Assembly (NCBI GenBank): GCA_022071955.1 | Contig: JAJVIM010000012.1 | Location: 68,029-132,028, forward strand | Length of the DNA: 64,000 bases | Reading direction: 5' to 3' | Origin: Anaerolineae bacterium | GTDB lineage: Bacteria > Chloroflexota > Anaerolineae > 4572-78 > J111 | Part shown: positions 52,901-61,149 of the stretch, one piece after another | How the letters are laid out: every line of letters starts with the position of its first letter | Numbering within the stretch: the first letter of the stretch is position 1 | Position numbers and translations under genes: made by a program | Notes under the pieces: model-generated | The model's input: the letters and a program-made list of their open reading frames with translations, nothing else | What the model was told of the DNA's origin: nothing | Database searches by the model: none

Positions 52901-55900
52901 GCGCTGTCAACCGTGGCGCTCAAAATGATGGTTTGACTGCTGCCGGCCGGTGCGGCCCCCAGATTCCAGCTCACCGTTTGTCCGGCCTGGCCGGTCGGCG
53001 AGGGCGTCGCGCCCACCAGCGTCAGACTCAGCGGCAGCGTATCGGTCACTACTACCCCCGGCGCGTCGCTCGGCCCGGCGTTAGTGATCGTCAGCATGTA
53101 AGTGATGATCTCGCCCGCCACTACCGGCTCCGGCAATGCACTCTTGCTGATCTGCAAATCGGCTTCAACCGCCACGGTAGTGGTGACGGCGGCGGTATTG
53201 TTGGCCGCAAGCAAATCGGTGGCCGCGCTGACGGTCACTACGGCCGTGTTGGTGATCGGCCCGCCGGCCAGGGCGCTGTCAACCCCAACCACAACCGTTA
53301 TCACCCCGGTTGCGCCCTGGCCCAACCCCGGCAAAAGCCAATCGAGCTGCCGGCCACTCTGGCCGCTGGTGATCGGATCAACGGAGATCACGGCCACCCC
53401 GGCCGGCAGGGTATCACTGATGGCCACGGTTTGCGCATCCGATGGGCCGTTGTTGGTCACGGTCAGCGTGTAAGTGATGACCTCGCCGGCCACCACCGGT
53501 TCCGGGCTGCCGGATTTAACAAGGCTCAAGTCAGTTTCAACGGTGACAGCGGTGGTCATTACCGCCGTATTATTCGCGGAAGCCGGGTCGGGTTGATCCC
53601 CGCCGACAACCGCCGTGTTAACCAGTTGGCCGGTGGTACCGGCAGCCACCGTAACCCCAACCGTGTGACTTACGGCGCTGCCGCGGCTCAGGTTGCCCAC
53701 CGGGCAGGTGACCAGCCCGGCGCTTTCGGTGCAGCCAGCGCTGGAAAGCGCCGGGTTGAACACCACGCCACCCGGCAGGGTATCGGTAACGAGCACACCG
53801 CTGGCCAACGATGGCCCGGCGTTGGTGATCGTTAGCGTGTAAGTTAGCAGTTCACCCGCCGCCACCGGCTCCGGCGACGCACTTTTGCTGATCAGCAGAT
53901 CGGCCCGGGTGGTGACAGTGCTGGCCACCGCGGCGCTGTTGTTGCCTGCCAGCGGGTCAAACGTGGGGCTGCTGGCCACCGCCGTGTTGGTGATTGGCCC
54001 GCCGGCCAGGGCGCTGTCAACTGTGGCGCTCAAAATGATGGTTTGGCTACTGCCGGCCGGCGCGGTCCCCAGATCCCAGCTCACCGTTTGCCCGGCCTGA
54101 TTGGTCGGCGAGGGCGTCGCGCCCGCCAGCGTCAGGCTCAGCGGCAGCGTGTCGGTCAGCACCACTCCCGGCGCGTCGCTCGGACCGGCGTTGGTCACCG
54201 TTAGCGTGTAAGTGATGACCTCGCCCGCCACCACCGGCTCCGGTAACGCACTCTTGCTCAGGCTGATGTCGGCCACCGGAACCGGCGTGGTGGCTACAGT
54301 GGCATCGTCATCATCCCCGTTGCTGTTATCACCGGGGGTCGAGTCGGGGTCGGCGGCCAGCGAGCTTTGCACCTGCGCGGTGTTGGTGTACACCCCGGAA
54401 GCGTTGACCGCGACCGCCAACGTGAGAGTCACGGTGCTGTTTACACCTATTGTGCCAATTGACCAGGTGCCGGAAGCGCCGCTGTAACTGCCGGCAGTGG
54501 GCAACGCAGACGCCAGAGTGTAGCCGCCCGGCAGCGGATCAGAAACGGTCACCCCGGCGGCGTCAGACGGGCCGCTGTTGCTCACCGTCACAGTAAAGAC
54601 AATGGTATCGCCAACGTTGGGCGCAGCGTTGGACACGCTTTTCGTCAGCGCCAGATCGGCCACGGCATTGACCAGTGTCGATTCCAGCGCAGTGTTATTG
54701 GCCGGCGCCGGGTCGGCTTCTGCCCCGGCCACCAGCGCCTGGTTGCTGATGGAACCGCTCACGCCAGTCCCCACGGTAACCACTATCGTGCGTTGAACCC
54801 CCGCTCCCGACGGCAGCGAGCCGGGAATATTGCAAACAAGGTTGCCACCGGCCAGCCCACAACCCGGCGCAGCGGCAACGGCTACCCCGGCCGGCAGAGT
54901 ATCGGTGATGGCCACGCCGCTGGCCGTTGATGGCCCGTAGTTGGTCACTGCCAGAGTGTAGGTAAGCAACTGGCCAGCCACCACCGGATCCGGGTTGTCA
55001 GATTTGGTAAGGGCCAGATCGGCAACTTTGTTGATGCCGGTGGGTTGGGTGGCGCTGTTATTGGCCGGGGTTGGGTCGGGTTCGGCGGCGGTGGCGGTGG
55101 CGGTGTTAAAAATTGTCGAGCCATCTACCAGCCCGGAGGCAGCATCGACCGCCACTGTGATCACCCGGTTACTCCCCGGCGACAGTGTGCCCAAGTTGCA
55201 GGTTAACACGCCGGCCGAGTGCAGACAACCGGGAGTCGCCGCCCGAAAGGTTGTACTCGCCGAGAGGGTATCGGTGAGCACCACACCGGTGGCGAGGCTG
55301 GGGCCGGCGTTGGCAACGGTGAGGGTGTAGGTTAACACGCTGCCGGCCACAATAGGATCGGCCGAGTCCGTTTTGGTGAGCTGCACATCGGCCTGGGAAT
55401 CAACCAGCGTGACTGCGGTAGCGGTATTGTTGGCCACATTGGTGTCAAACTCGCGGGCAGAAACGGCGGCGGTGTTGGTAAGCGTGCCGGTTGTGGCCGG
55501 GTCAACATTAACAACAATAGTAACCGTGGCCACACTGCCGCCCGCCACCGTGCCCAAATTGCACAAAACGGGGCTGTCGCCGCTGCAACCGCTCCCCTGG
55601 CTGGACGCAGCCGAAACCAAACTGACACCCGGCGGCAAGGTGTCAGTCAATATCACATTAGTGGCGTTATTTGGGCCGCTGTTGCTCATCGTCAGGGTGT
55701 AAGTGAGCCGGTTACCGGCGGTGATCGGATTGGGCGAAGCAGACAAATTGAGCGCCAGGTTGGCCTGTGGTGTGGCCGTGGGTTTTGGTTCGGGGTGTGA
55801 TGGACTGGTTGGCGGCGGGCTGGTTGGCGGCACGCTGGTCGGTGGCGGGCTGGGAGGCGGCAGGCTGGTGGGCGCGGCAGTTGGCGGGGGCAACACCGGC

Positions 55901-56979
55901 GCCCGGGTAGGAACGGGCAGCGGTACAGTGGGCGCGGGTGACGGCACAGCGAGGGTGGGGATGGCGATGGCCGTTAACGTGGGTAGCGGTTTATCTGTTG
56001 GCTGGGCTGGATTTGGGCCAGCCGGCGGCTGGCTCGGTGTGGGGGTGGGCGTGGGCGTGTTGGGGTTGAGGGCCACCGCCTTGGGCAATTGGCCACCGCA
56101 ATTAATCACCAGCCGCGGGCCAACCGGCAGAGACTCGCCAAACGAATTTTGATTCTGGTCGGTAATCACTTCGCGGCTGTAGTAAGTTACCAGAAAATCC
56201 GCGCCGGGCCGGGGCGCGACTGTTAACCCCACATTAGCTAACCGGCCAGACAACCAGTCGCGGACAATATCGGTAACATCCCAGGCGTGAACGCTATCGG
56301 CCAAAACCAACGGGGTATTGTACGGCATGCCTGAGGCCGGCTGATTGGCCCAGTTGGTGTCTATCTCTGAAAAAGGCTGGTTCAACCCGGCCAGGCTGAG
56401 CGCGTTAGGCGGCAGCGAACCGGTAACCTGCTCCACGTCCATTTCCAGCCGGGCGCTGTGAATTAACGTGTTGTTAGAGATAACGTCATTCAGTGGGAAA
56501 TAGAGCAGCAGTTGTTTGCGTTGCCCGCCCGCCTGCCCCAGTTGGAGCAGCGGCTCTTCGCCGTGAAAAACGGCCGGGTCAGCGGAGTCGATCCAGCTAT
56601 CCTGGCCGGCATACACAAAATGAATACCCTGACAACTAAAAAACGCCGGCGTTACTGTAGGAACCGGCGTAAGCAGTTTGGACTCAAGGACTGACTGGCG
56701 ATCCTGCAAATCTGCGGCGTTTGGCTCGCGGTCTCTGATTGCCGCCCAAATAATCCCCATGTTAACCGCCGGCACCGGCGTAATCCGGGGATCGGGCGAG
56801 TAATCGGCCTGGAGCCGGGAATGCAGATTAACCGGGATAAAATCAAAGCGTTGGCCGGGTTGGTCCTGAAAAAACAACAGCGAGGCCAGCAGCCCCACAC
56901 CAAACAAGGCCAGCAAAACCAAACCCAGGCCCCAGCGAGGCCCCTGTTTTTTCTTTTGCTGTGTTGTGAAATTAAACAC
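46969..56979 (-). CDS. Giant surface protein: DNRLRE, 15 DUF11, laminin-B-like, Calx-beta
   Basis: 3,336 residues from GTG at 56979. A basic N-terminus and one TM (about 15-34) anchor it. Then come a DNRLRE domain (about 110-290), a Pro/Thr-rich stalk (305-400), and 14 tandem DUF11 repeats (about 410-2260), each starting like ADLQISKS and containing YTLTITNAGPS. Repeat 14 is interrupted by a laminin-IV/B-like domain of about 170 residues. The C-terminal part alternates Calx-beta (TEGDSG motifs) and DNRLRE three times, with one more DUF11. The end has two FLP-hydrophobic motifs (FLPILLK, FLPVVVK). Likely an adhesin or extracellular filament. Follows the cyclase gene by 50 nt. Confidence 0.92.
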   Translation of the reverse strand: MFNFTTQQKKKQGPRWGLGLVLLALFGVGLLASLLFFQDQPGQRFDFIPVNLHSRLQADYSPDPRITPVPAVNMGIIWAAIRDREPNAADLQDRQSVLESKLLTPVPTVTPAFFSCQGIHFVYAGQDSWIDSADPAVFHGEEPLLQLGQAGGQRKQLLLYFPLNDVISNNTLIHSARLEMDVEQVTGSLPPNALSLAGLNQPFSEIDTNWANQPASGMPYNTPLVLADSVHAWDVTDIVRDWLSGRLANVGLTVAPRPGADFLVTYYSREVITDQNQNSFGESLPVGPRLVINCGGQLPKAVALNPNTPTPTPTPSQPPAGPNPAQPTDKPLPTLTAIAIPTLAVPSPAPTVPLPVPTRAPVLPPPTAAPTSLPPPSPPPTSVPPTSPPPTSPSHPEPKPTATPQANLALNLSASPNPITAGNRLTYTLTMSNSGPNNATNVILTDTLPPGVSLVSAASSQGSGCSGDSPVLCNLGTVAGGSVATVTIVVNVDPATTGTLTNTAAVSAREFDTNVANNTATAVTLVDSQADVQLTKTDSADPIVAGSVLTYTLTVANAGPSLATGVVLTDTLSASTTFRAATPGCLHSAGVLTCNLGTLSPGSNRVITVAVDAASGLVDGSTIFNTATATAAEPDPTPANNSATQPTGINKVADLALTKSDNPDPVVAGQLLTYTLAVTNYGPSTASGVAITDTLPAGVAVAAAPGCGLAGGNLVCNIPGSLPSGAGVQRTIVVTVGTGVSGSISNQALVAGAEADPAPANNTALESTLVNAVADLALTKSVSNAAPNVGDTIVFTVTVSNSGPSDAAGVTVSDPLPGGYTLASALPTAGSYSGASGTWSIGTIGVNSTVTLTLAVAVNASGVYTNTAQVQSSLAADPDSTPGDNSNGDDDDATVATTPVPVADISLSKSALPEPVVAGEVITYTLTVTNAGPSDAPGVVLTDTLPLSLTLAGATPSPTNQAGQTVSWDLGTAPAGSSQTIILSATVDSALAGGPITNTAVASSPTFDPLAGNNSAAVASTVTTRADLLISKSASPEPVAAGELLTYTLTITNAGPSLASGVLVTDTLPGGVVFNPALSSAGCTESAGLVTCPVGNLSRGSAVSHTVGVTVAAGTTGQLVNTAVVGGDQPDPASANNTAVMTTAVTVETDLSLVKSGSPEPVVAGEVITYTLTVTNNGPSDAQTVAISDTLPAGVAVISVDPITSGQSGRQLDWLLPGLGQGATGVITVVVGVDSALAGGPITNTAVVTVSAATDLLAANNTAAVTTTVAVEADLQISKSALPEPVVAGEIITYMLTITNAGPSDAPGVVVTDTLPLSLTLVGATPSPTGQAGQTVSWNLGAAPAGSSQTIILSATVDSALAGGPITNTAVVTGGAADPLAANNTAAVTTTVAVEADLQISKSAMPDPVVAGEIITYTLTITNAGPSDAPGVVVTDTLPLSLTLVGATPSPTGQAGQTVSWNLGAAPVGSSQTIILSATVDSALAGGPITNTAVVTGGTADPLTGNNTAAVTTTVAVEADLQISKSAAPEPVAAGEVITYTLTITNAGPSDAPGVALTDTLPLSLTLVGATPSPTGQAGQTVSWNLGTAPAGSSQTVILSATVDSAYRGLLTNTVSVTSATPDPNPAGNSASAVTAVVAAIDLALQKAASPEPVVAGNLLTYTLTITNGGPSTANGVVISDTLPAGVTVASAAGCGQSSGVVTCTLGAVPMGSSISRTVVVTVGSGVSGSLANTAVVSGTETDVASGNNTAAVTTTVAVEADLLISKSAAPEPVVAGEIITYTLTLTNAGPSDAPGVALTDTLPLSLTLVGATPSPTGLAGQTVSWNLGAAPVGSSQTIILSATVDSALAGGPITNTAVVTGGAADPLTGNNSATAVSTVVTRADLAISKSGSPAPAIAGQPLTYTLVITNNGPSAANGVVVTETLPLSVTFSGGSVAWQTVSANRVYTYPLGSLASGASRILTLTVSVDPGFVGVLTNTAALTGTTADPGPAANSATITTSANIPADVQLSKTAQPEPVIVGQPLTYTLLITNTGPVTATNVLVTDTLPAGVNFGSVTASQGSCSESAGVVTCNLGSLPLISTPLASSTFDTNNDGWATTVDAVGNPIPSYSGTGGNPGGYIYAVDGLITTGWYFVAPAKFRGNQAAAYLGSLEFDLRLIAGLGLGFPLDGVVMTGGGLTLAANVATPASTWTHYRIPLAPANWVDKADGQPPTSAELLSVLSNLTDLRIRGEYITLVDTEGLDNVVLNRGPAVVTIVVTPAIAATVVNTATAAASEPDLFPANNSGSASSTSQYGLSINPVTVTEGDSGPVAAVFTVTLSSASSQPVAVNYATADGTATLANNDYNPISGTLNFPPGTTVQTVTVQVNGDTQEEADEVFLVTLSNPINAGLINDHAAGTIINDDNDPALLVQCFNPVKDTFFRGKSNESTKNYGTDATFEVDPDPADERRSLIVFNLNPIPTGSTVLSATLSLYEDRAVSGQTVTVHQLTNSWDEIQATWLNRIDSVPWTTPGGDFDPTVVASFAPQVGLRQIDVTSAAASWVSGTNYGLLLRATGPSGSTRFRSNQTATASDRPQLCMRYSLNPALSISDATVTEGNSGTVDAIFTVTLSVTSAVAINVDYATASGSATGGVDFVNVPTTGLVFPPGVQTRTLTVTVNSDVQPEVDETFFVNLSNPSGATIADGQGMGTILDDDNLPAAQLVQLTAQKDSWIQRDSPNQNKGADTSLNVRPKEFAERNSLIWFDLGSIPPGSRIISATLDLFQTDGRDSQTVKIHRALADWTQLEVTWNERTAGIPWATPGGDFDPTVVASFPTGSTNNIHQIIPVTSLVQSWLDGAAANYGFLLRATTTDKTETITFRSLDHTVPAERPTLRVYYVPAGADLGLSKTVNTASPIVDDVITYTLTAVNNGPFAATTTVVTDTLPLSVTYVSSATTQGSYQTGSGVWAIGGLPAGGSARLTITARVTPSTSGAPIINSAVITAPQSDLTPANNAASVTITPTLPGISVLTTTVIEGDSGTTNAVFTVTLSSASPNPVSVNYTTVDNTTTAGSDYLAASGTLNFPAGTLVQTFTVVINGDTVDEADETFVVVLSAPVNAVINVGTAEGTIIDDDTAGLTLTTSGDSWIDYNNPTSNFAGDTEMQIDPQGGGRMRALLKFDLTGVPTTSTVISASLVVTVNNTQTGHTINIYRVITDWVESSVTWNTPWATPGGDYDSGMVWGSYSPDVSGQQVISLTALVQGWVSGTYTNYGVILNGTGASGTSTIWDRAAGNGNEATLVVEYNALGSSSISTPLAGNGRVFLPILLKHTAHILAKEAERPNQLFLPVVVKEPAK
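51640..53470 (-). repeat. In-phase 369-bp (123-codon) DNA repeats within the giant gene
   Basis: Blocks starting near 52364, 52733 and 53102 are exactly 369 bp apart and nearly identical at the DNA level (same runs including silent positions). Less similar units lie on both sides (from 51270 and to 54240). Each codes for one DUF11 repeat. This indicates recent duplication or gene conversion within the array. Confidence 0.85.
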
Positions 56980-57029
56980 TATTTACCAACCTGCATATTC
57001 CACACAAAACCTCTAACGCAGAAACCCGG

Positions 57030-59273
57030 CTAGGTGACCACTTTACTTTTGCTTTCGGCGGAGAGCAGGCGGTACACAATCAGTTGTTCCACTTTACCTT
57101 TGATGTTGTGCGCGCCCATTGACTCGAGTTGAAAATCGTGGTGTTTCTCCCGCAGAGCAAACAATGTATGCTGACTGATCACAGCGATACTTTCCTCGCC
57201 AAATTGCCGGGTTAAACTTTCTAACCGGGCTGTAGCATTGACGGTATCGCCAATAATGGTGTAATGCAACCGGTCGGCGCTGCCCAACGCGCCGGCGGTG
57301 ACCGGGCCGGTGTTCACACCGACGCCCGTTTTAAAAGGAGGCTCGCCGCGTTTGGCGCGGCGCACATTGAGCCGGTTCACGGCGTCGATCAAATCGAGGG
57401 CTGCCTGGCAACCGCGCTGGGCGCTTTCCTGCGCGGGCAGCGGCCGCGGCAAAATCCCAAAGAAAGCCAGCATGGCGTCGCCTTCAAACTTGCTGACCAC
57501 CCCGCCGTAGTCATTAACAATCGGCACCAATTCCTCAAAATATTCGTTGAGCCAGGTCATAACCGTGCTGGGGTTTTCGGCTTCGGCGATGGTAGTAAAG
57601 CCCCGAATATCGGTCATCAACACGGTGGCCATCACTTCCTGGCCTTCCAAATTAACATCCCCGGTAGCAAAGCCCTGCCGCAGTTGCTCTCTCACCTCCG
57701 GCGAAACCGTGCGACCCAGCAAATCACGATAGACCGAGCCTTCTTTCAACCCGGCCACCATTTCATTGAACGAATGAGCCAGCACGCCCACTTCATCATT
57801 GCCCGATGCATCAATCTGCACATCCAGATTGCCCCTGGCCACCTCCGCCGAAGCAGCCACCATTTTTAACAGCGGCCGGCTAATTCTGTTGGCCACGTAA
57901 ACGCCCAAAAATATTACCAGCAAAATAGCAATGGTGGTCAGCGCAAAAATCTGGATGCGCGTAATCTGGCCGGGCCGTACCAAAAACGTCTCGGCCAGGG
58001 CCACCCCGATGAGGCCCAGATCATTGGCCGTGGGTGAAGCGGGCGAAACCGCGGCGCTGCTCAACTCCCACGGGCCAACGATTTCGCTATAATTGATGCT
58101 GGCAACCTGGGTTGACCGCACCAGGCTCGACTCATCCTGGCGTGATAACACATCCGTTACCGACTCCGGCTCCAGCACCAATTCGGTGGGGTCCAGCGCC
58201 GGCAGCGTCGATTCCATCGGCTGTCCGGCCAGGGTGTAAATAGTAACGTGAGAAAGCGTGTCGCTTCTTACCTGTCTCACCAGCGTTCTGAGCGACTTGC
58301 CAATTAAAATAACTCCGGCCAAATTGCCGGATTCATCGTAAATGGGGCCGGAAACGTACAGGTAATCGCCCCACGGGGCCTGGGCCAGGCCGGCAAATTT
58401 GTCCTGATTCTGGCCGTTTTGCTGCTGGAGCACACGCTGCACAAACTTCCATTGGGAAAAAACTGTCTCGCCCCGATTGGTGGTGTAATCTTCGGCGGTG
58501 CTGCCGGAAATGTGTCGCAGCGATAACAGGCTGGTGCCCTGCGGGTCCAGAATTTCTACGGCTTCTTCACGATAGTTGACCGCCAGCGGCAATACAATCT
58601 CGCGCAGGCCTTCGGCATCGCCGGCGCTAACGGCCTGCGGAATCCCGTTGGTGTACGAAATCAGCCGCAGGGTATCCAACAGCCGGTCCTCTTCGTTGAT
58701 CATCCAATCGTTGGCCAGTTTGCCGGCTTCGATGAGCTGGTTGGTAAATCGTTCTTCAACCGTATCCAGCACAATTCGGTTAACCACGTAGGCGGCGGCA
58801 ATAGCCAACACCAGCGCCAGGATAACATAGGGGATGGTGATTTTGGCGCGAACCGGAACTTTGATATTGGGGAGAATCGCCTTAAATTTTGTGTCTTCAA
58901 TAATAGGCGAGTCCCCCTCCAGATCACGGATAGCCTGTTCCAGGCCGGCTCTGGTAAAGGGGGTTCTTAAAAATATTTGGGGGCCAAACTCTCTTTTTAT
59001 TTGCGACTCCCGTTGGGGGTCGGGGTAACTGCTGGTAAAGATAAATTTGGTGGCCGGCAAATCCCGTTTGAGGGAGAGGATCAGCTCCTGCCAACCTTCG
59101 CTGAGCAGCCGCGAATCAACAACAACCAGCCCCGGTTCGTGTTGCTTAATGATTGACTGCGCCTCTGATACAGACCGGGCCGCCCAAACCTCATCATCCA
59201 ATTCGGTAAAAAAACTGCTCAGTTGTTCAGAAAGTTTTGGGTCGGATTGCAACACAAGAACTTGTAGCCACAT
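57030..59273 (-). CDS. Cache-sensing class III adenylate/guanylate cyclase with receiver-like N-terminus
   Basis: 747 residues from the ATG at 59273 (AGAGGC upstream). A receiver-like domain (1-130) keeps the acceptor Asp (LVVVDSRLL) but lacks the conserved Lys (FLRTPF replaces KPF). TM about 152-178, an external dCache domain (180-430), TM about 445-470, HAMP, then the class III cyclase domain (about 540-735) with both metal Asp (VLMTDIRGFT, KFEGDAMLAFFG). It makes cAMP or cGMP in response to an outside ligand. First gene of an apparent operon with the giant surface protein. Confidence 0.9.
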   Translation of the reverse strand: MWLQVLVLQSDPKLSEQLSSFFTELDDEVWAARSVSEAQSIIKQHEPGLVVVDSRLLSEGWQELILSLKRDLPATKFIFTSSYPDPQRESQIKREFGPQIFLRTPFTRAGLEQAIRDLEGDSPIIEDTKFKAILPNIKVPVRAKITIPYVILALVLAIAAAYVVNRIVLDTVEERFTNQLIEAGKLANDWMINEEDRLLDTLRLISYTNGIPQAVSAGDAEGLREIVLPLAVNYREEAVEILDPQGTSLLSLRHISGSTAEDYTTNRGETVFSQWKFVQRVLQQQNGQNQDKFAGLAQAPWGDYLYVSGPIYDESGNLAGVILIGKSLRTLVRQVRSDTLSHVTIYTLAGQPMESTLPALDPTELVLEPESVTDVLSRQDESSLVRSTQVASINYSEIVGPWELSSAAVSPASPTANDLGLIGVALAETFLVRPGQITRIQIFALTTIAILLVIFLGVYVANRISRPLLKMVAASAEVARGNLDVQIDASGNDEVGVLAHSFNEMVAGLKEGSVYRDLLGRTVSPEVREQLRQGFATGDVNLEGQEVMATVLMTDIRGFTTIAEAENPSTVMTWLNEYFEELVPIVNDYGGVVSKFEGDAMLAFFGILPRPLPAQESAQRGCQAALDLIDAVNRLNVRRAKRGEPPFKTGVGVNTGPVTAGALGSADRLHYTIIGDTVNATARLESLTRQFGEESIAVISQHTLFALREKHHDFQLESMGAHNIKGKVEQLIVYRLLSAESKSKVVT

Positions 59274-59341
59274 AGTTGGTGCCTCTGACACAGTAAATTA
59301 ATGAGGCCGATGATTGAAAGGCGGCAGCGACCTTAGCTTTT

Positions 59342-59347
59342 ATTATA
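59342..59347 (-). promoter_or_regulatory. -10 box upstream of the cyclase gene
   Basis: TATAAT on the minus strand (59347-59342), about 68 nt before the ATG at 59273. No good -35; the region upstream is very A/T-rich. Confidence 0.45.
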
Positions 59348-59424
59348 TCAAAGAAATCGTTATTATTGTGAGAAATTTAATAGGCATATCATCCTATTAA
59401 ATCGGCTTAAGCAGGGTTTTCTTG

Positions 59425-59556
59425 AGTTACTACCTTTGCACTTTATAAATCAGAACACAGATTTCGCAGATTTACACAGATTTTCTTTAAAATTATTGGC
59501 TTCATCTGTGTTTTCTGTGTAAATCTGTGTCCTGTTTTGGGCGAAGTCTGAAAAGC
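59425..59556. repeat. Palindromic ACACAGATTT repeat element
   Basis: The 342-nt gap between the receiver gene and the cyclase gene has ACACAGATTT units (from 59455) mirrored by AAATCTGTGTCC (to 59532), with a TTTGCACTTT/AAAGCGCAAA outer pair. It contains no ORF. The composition resembles widespread ACAGATTT-type intergenic repeats. Confidence 0.65.
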
Positions 59557-59615
59557 GCAAACATAGTGTTGAGTTTTTTGCAGAAAGCAAGCCTTAAAAG
59601 GGGGGAAACAGCCAA

Positions 59616-60011
59616 CTAGTCTGATGAGGGCTGACCCTGGTGGCCAATGCGCGCCTGCCGCACCAGCCGCTTTAAACGAGAGGCCAGCATATTATGCGGG
59701 ATCGGTTTTACCAGATAATCGTCGGCTCCATCGTTGAGCGCCTGCATCACCCCGGCCGAATCGACGGCGGCGGAAAGCATTAATATAGGGCCTTCATAAA
59801 AAGTTCTGAGCTGGCGGCACACTTCCCAGCCACTCATTTCTGGCATCATCAAATCAAGCACAATAACATCCGGAGTGAGGCTGCGCGTGGCTTCAATGCC
59901 CTGCGGCCCGTTTGCCGCCACATGCACAATAAAACCTTCCAAGGTGAGGGCTTGCCGGTAAAGCTGGGTTAAGGTGGGATCATCATCGATAAGCAACACT
60001 ATTATTTGCAT
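59616..60011 (-). CDS. Single-domain response regulator (CheY-like)
   Basis: 131 residues from the ATG at 60011 (AGGGAG 7 nt upstream); a GTG at 60035 is less likely. It is a complete receiver only: D9/D10/D11, phosphoacceptor D53, Lys 102 in YLVKPIP. No output domain, so it acts through protein contact or as a phosphate shuttle. Last of three linked phosphorelay genes; it starts 24 nt after the receiver-kinase gene. Confidence 0.92.
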   Translation of the reverse strand: MQIIVLLIDDDPTLTQLYRQALTLEGFIVHVAANGPQGIEATRSLTPDVIVLDLMMPEMSGWEVCRQLRTFYEGPILMLSAAVDSAGVMQALNDGADDYLVKPIPHNMLASRLKRLVRQARIGHQGQPSSD

Positions 60012-60035
60012 CACCGTTCTCCCTTCTGCAACCAC

Positions 60036-61124
60036 TTACAACTCAATTGTAAAAATTGAACCGGTAGGTTGATTTTCTGTCACCGCTATCCGCCCGCCGT
60101 GCGCTTCAACCACCATCCGGCAAAATACCAACCCCAGGCCAATTTGCGAGTCACCCTCTTTTTTCAGAGAGACGACCTCGTATTTTTCAAAAATGCGCTC
60201 GCGGTTTTCAGGGGCAATACCGGGACCTTCGTCAACCACCTGAAGACAGATTTTGGCCGCAGCTTCCGGCTCCGGCTGAACGGGCAGCGTTTCGAGCCGC
60301 ACAACAATTTTGCCCTGCGGGCTTGAAAATTTTATAGCGTTGGAGATAAGGTTATCCAGCACCCGCCGAAACAGGTTGGCATCAACCGCCAGCCGCGGCC
60401 CATCCGCCGGCAGTTGCACCACCAATTCGCACCGTTTGAGGCGAGCAATGATCTGCTGCTCGGTAACCACTTCGTTGATGAGCTGGTTAACATCCTGGTC
60501 GGTCCGGTACAAAATCATCTCTCCGGCATCTTCCATTTTGGCCACCATGAGCATATCGTTGAGAAACGAGTTCAGCCGGCGGGCGTGCGAGTAGATTTTG
60601 TTCACATCCTCGGTGTCCTCCGCCGACAACGAGCCTTTGGTTTGCAGCAAATTACTGTAACCAATAATCGCCGTTATCGGGCTGCGCATATCGTGGACAA
60701 TCATATGCGCCAGGTCCTCCCGCAATTTCAGAGCGCGCTGAAGTTCATCGTATTGATGTTTGATGCGCAGCAACGACCGAACCCGCGCTTTCAACTCAAC
60801 ATCGCTAACCGGTTTGGTTAAAAAATCGTCTGCGCGGGCTTCAAAGCCCTGCTCCAAATCCTCGTTGCTGCCCAAAGCAGTGACCAGAATAACGGGAATA
60901 TGCTGCCGGCGGACATCTGTTTTAATACGCCGGCAAATGGTGTACCCGTCCATACCGGGCAGCATCACATCGAGCAAAATAATATCGACCGGATTGGCAT
61001 CGAGATAGGCAAACGTCTCCGGCCCGTTCTCTGCAAAGGCCAATATGTAACCCTCTCTGGCCAAAAAACCCTCAATAATATCGCGAGCCATCGGCTCGTC
61101 ATCAACAATTAATATCGTTGACAT
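60036..61124 (-). CDS. Receiver-histidine kinase (soluble)
   Basis: 362 residues. Receiver (1-125; D8/D9, phosphoacceptor D52, K104 in LTKPVSD) followed by HisKA (phospho-His 144 in IVHDMRSPITAI) and HATPase (NLISNAIKFSS, DEGPGIAP, IGLGLVFCRMVV). It lacks sensory and membrane domains, so it should be driven by the hybrid kinase upstream. Middle gene of the three; 25 nt after the hybrid kinase gene. Confidence 0.92.
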   Translation of the reverse strand: MSTILIVDDEPMARDIIEGFLAREGYILAFAENGPETFAYLDANPVDIILLDVMLPGMDGYTICRRIKTDVRRQHIPVILVTALGSNEDLEQGFEARADDFLTKPVSDVELKARVRSLLRIKHQYDELQRALKLREDLAHMIVHDMRSPITAIIGYSNLLQTKGSLSAEDTEDVNKIYSHARRLNSFLNDMLMVAKMEDAGEMILYRTDQDVNQLINEVVTEQQIIARLKRCELVVQLPADGPRLAVDANLFRRVLDNLISNAIKFSSPQGKIVVRLETLPVQPEPEAAAKICLQVVDEGPGIAPENRERIFEKYEVVSLKKEGDSQIGLGLVFCRMVVEAHGGRIAVTENQPTGSIFTIEL

Positions 61125-61149
61125 TAGCGGGGTCCTCCTGCTTATTTCT

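Noticed and set aside
51640-53470. CRISPR-like regular repeats
   Set aside because: The units are 369 bp, coding and in frame, without short spacers. The heptamer tracts and the four 22-bp-spaced palindromes also lack CRISPR spacer structure, and no cas genes are present.
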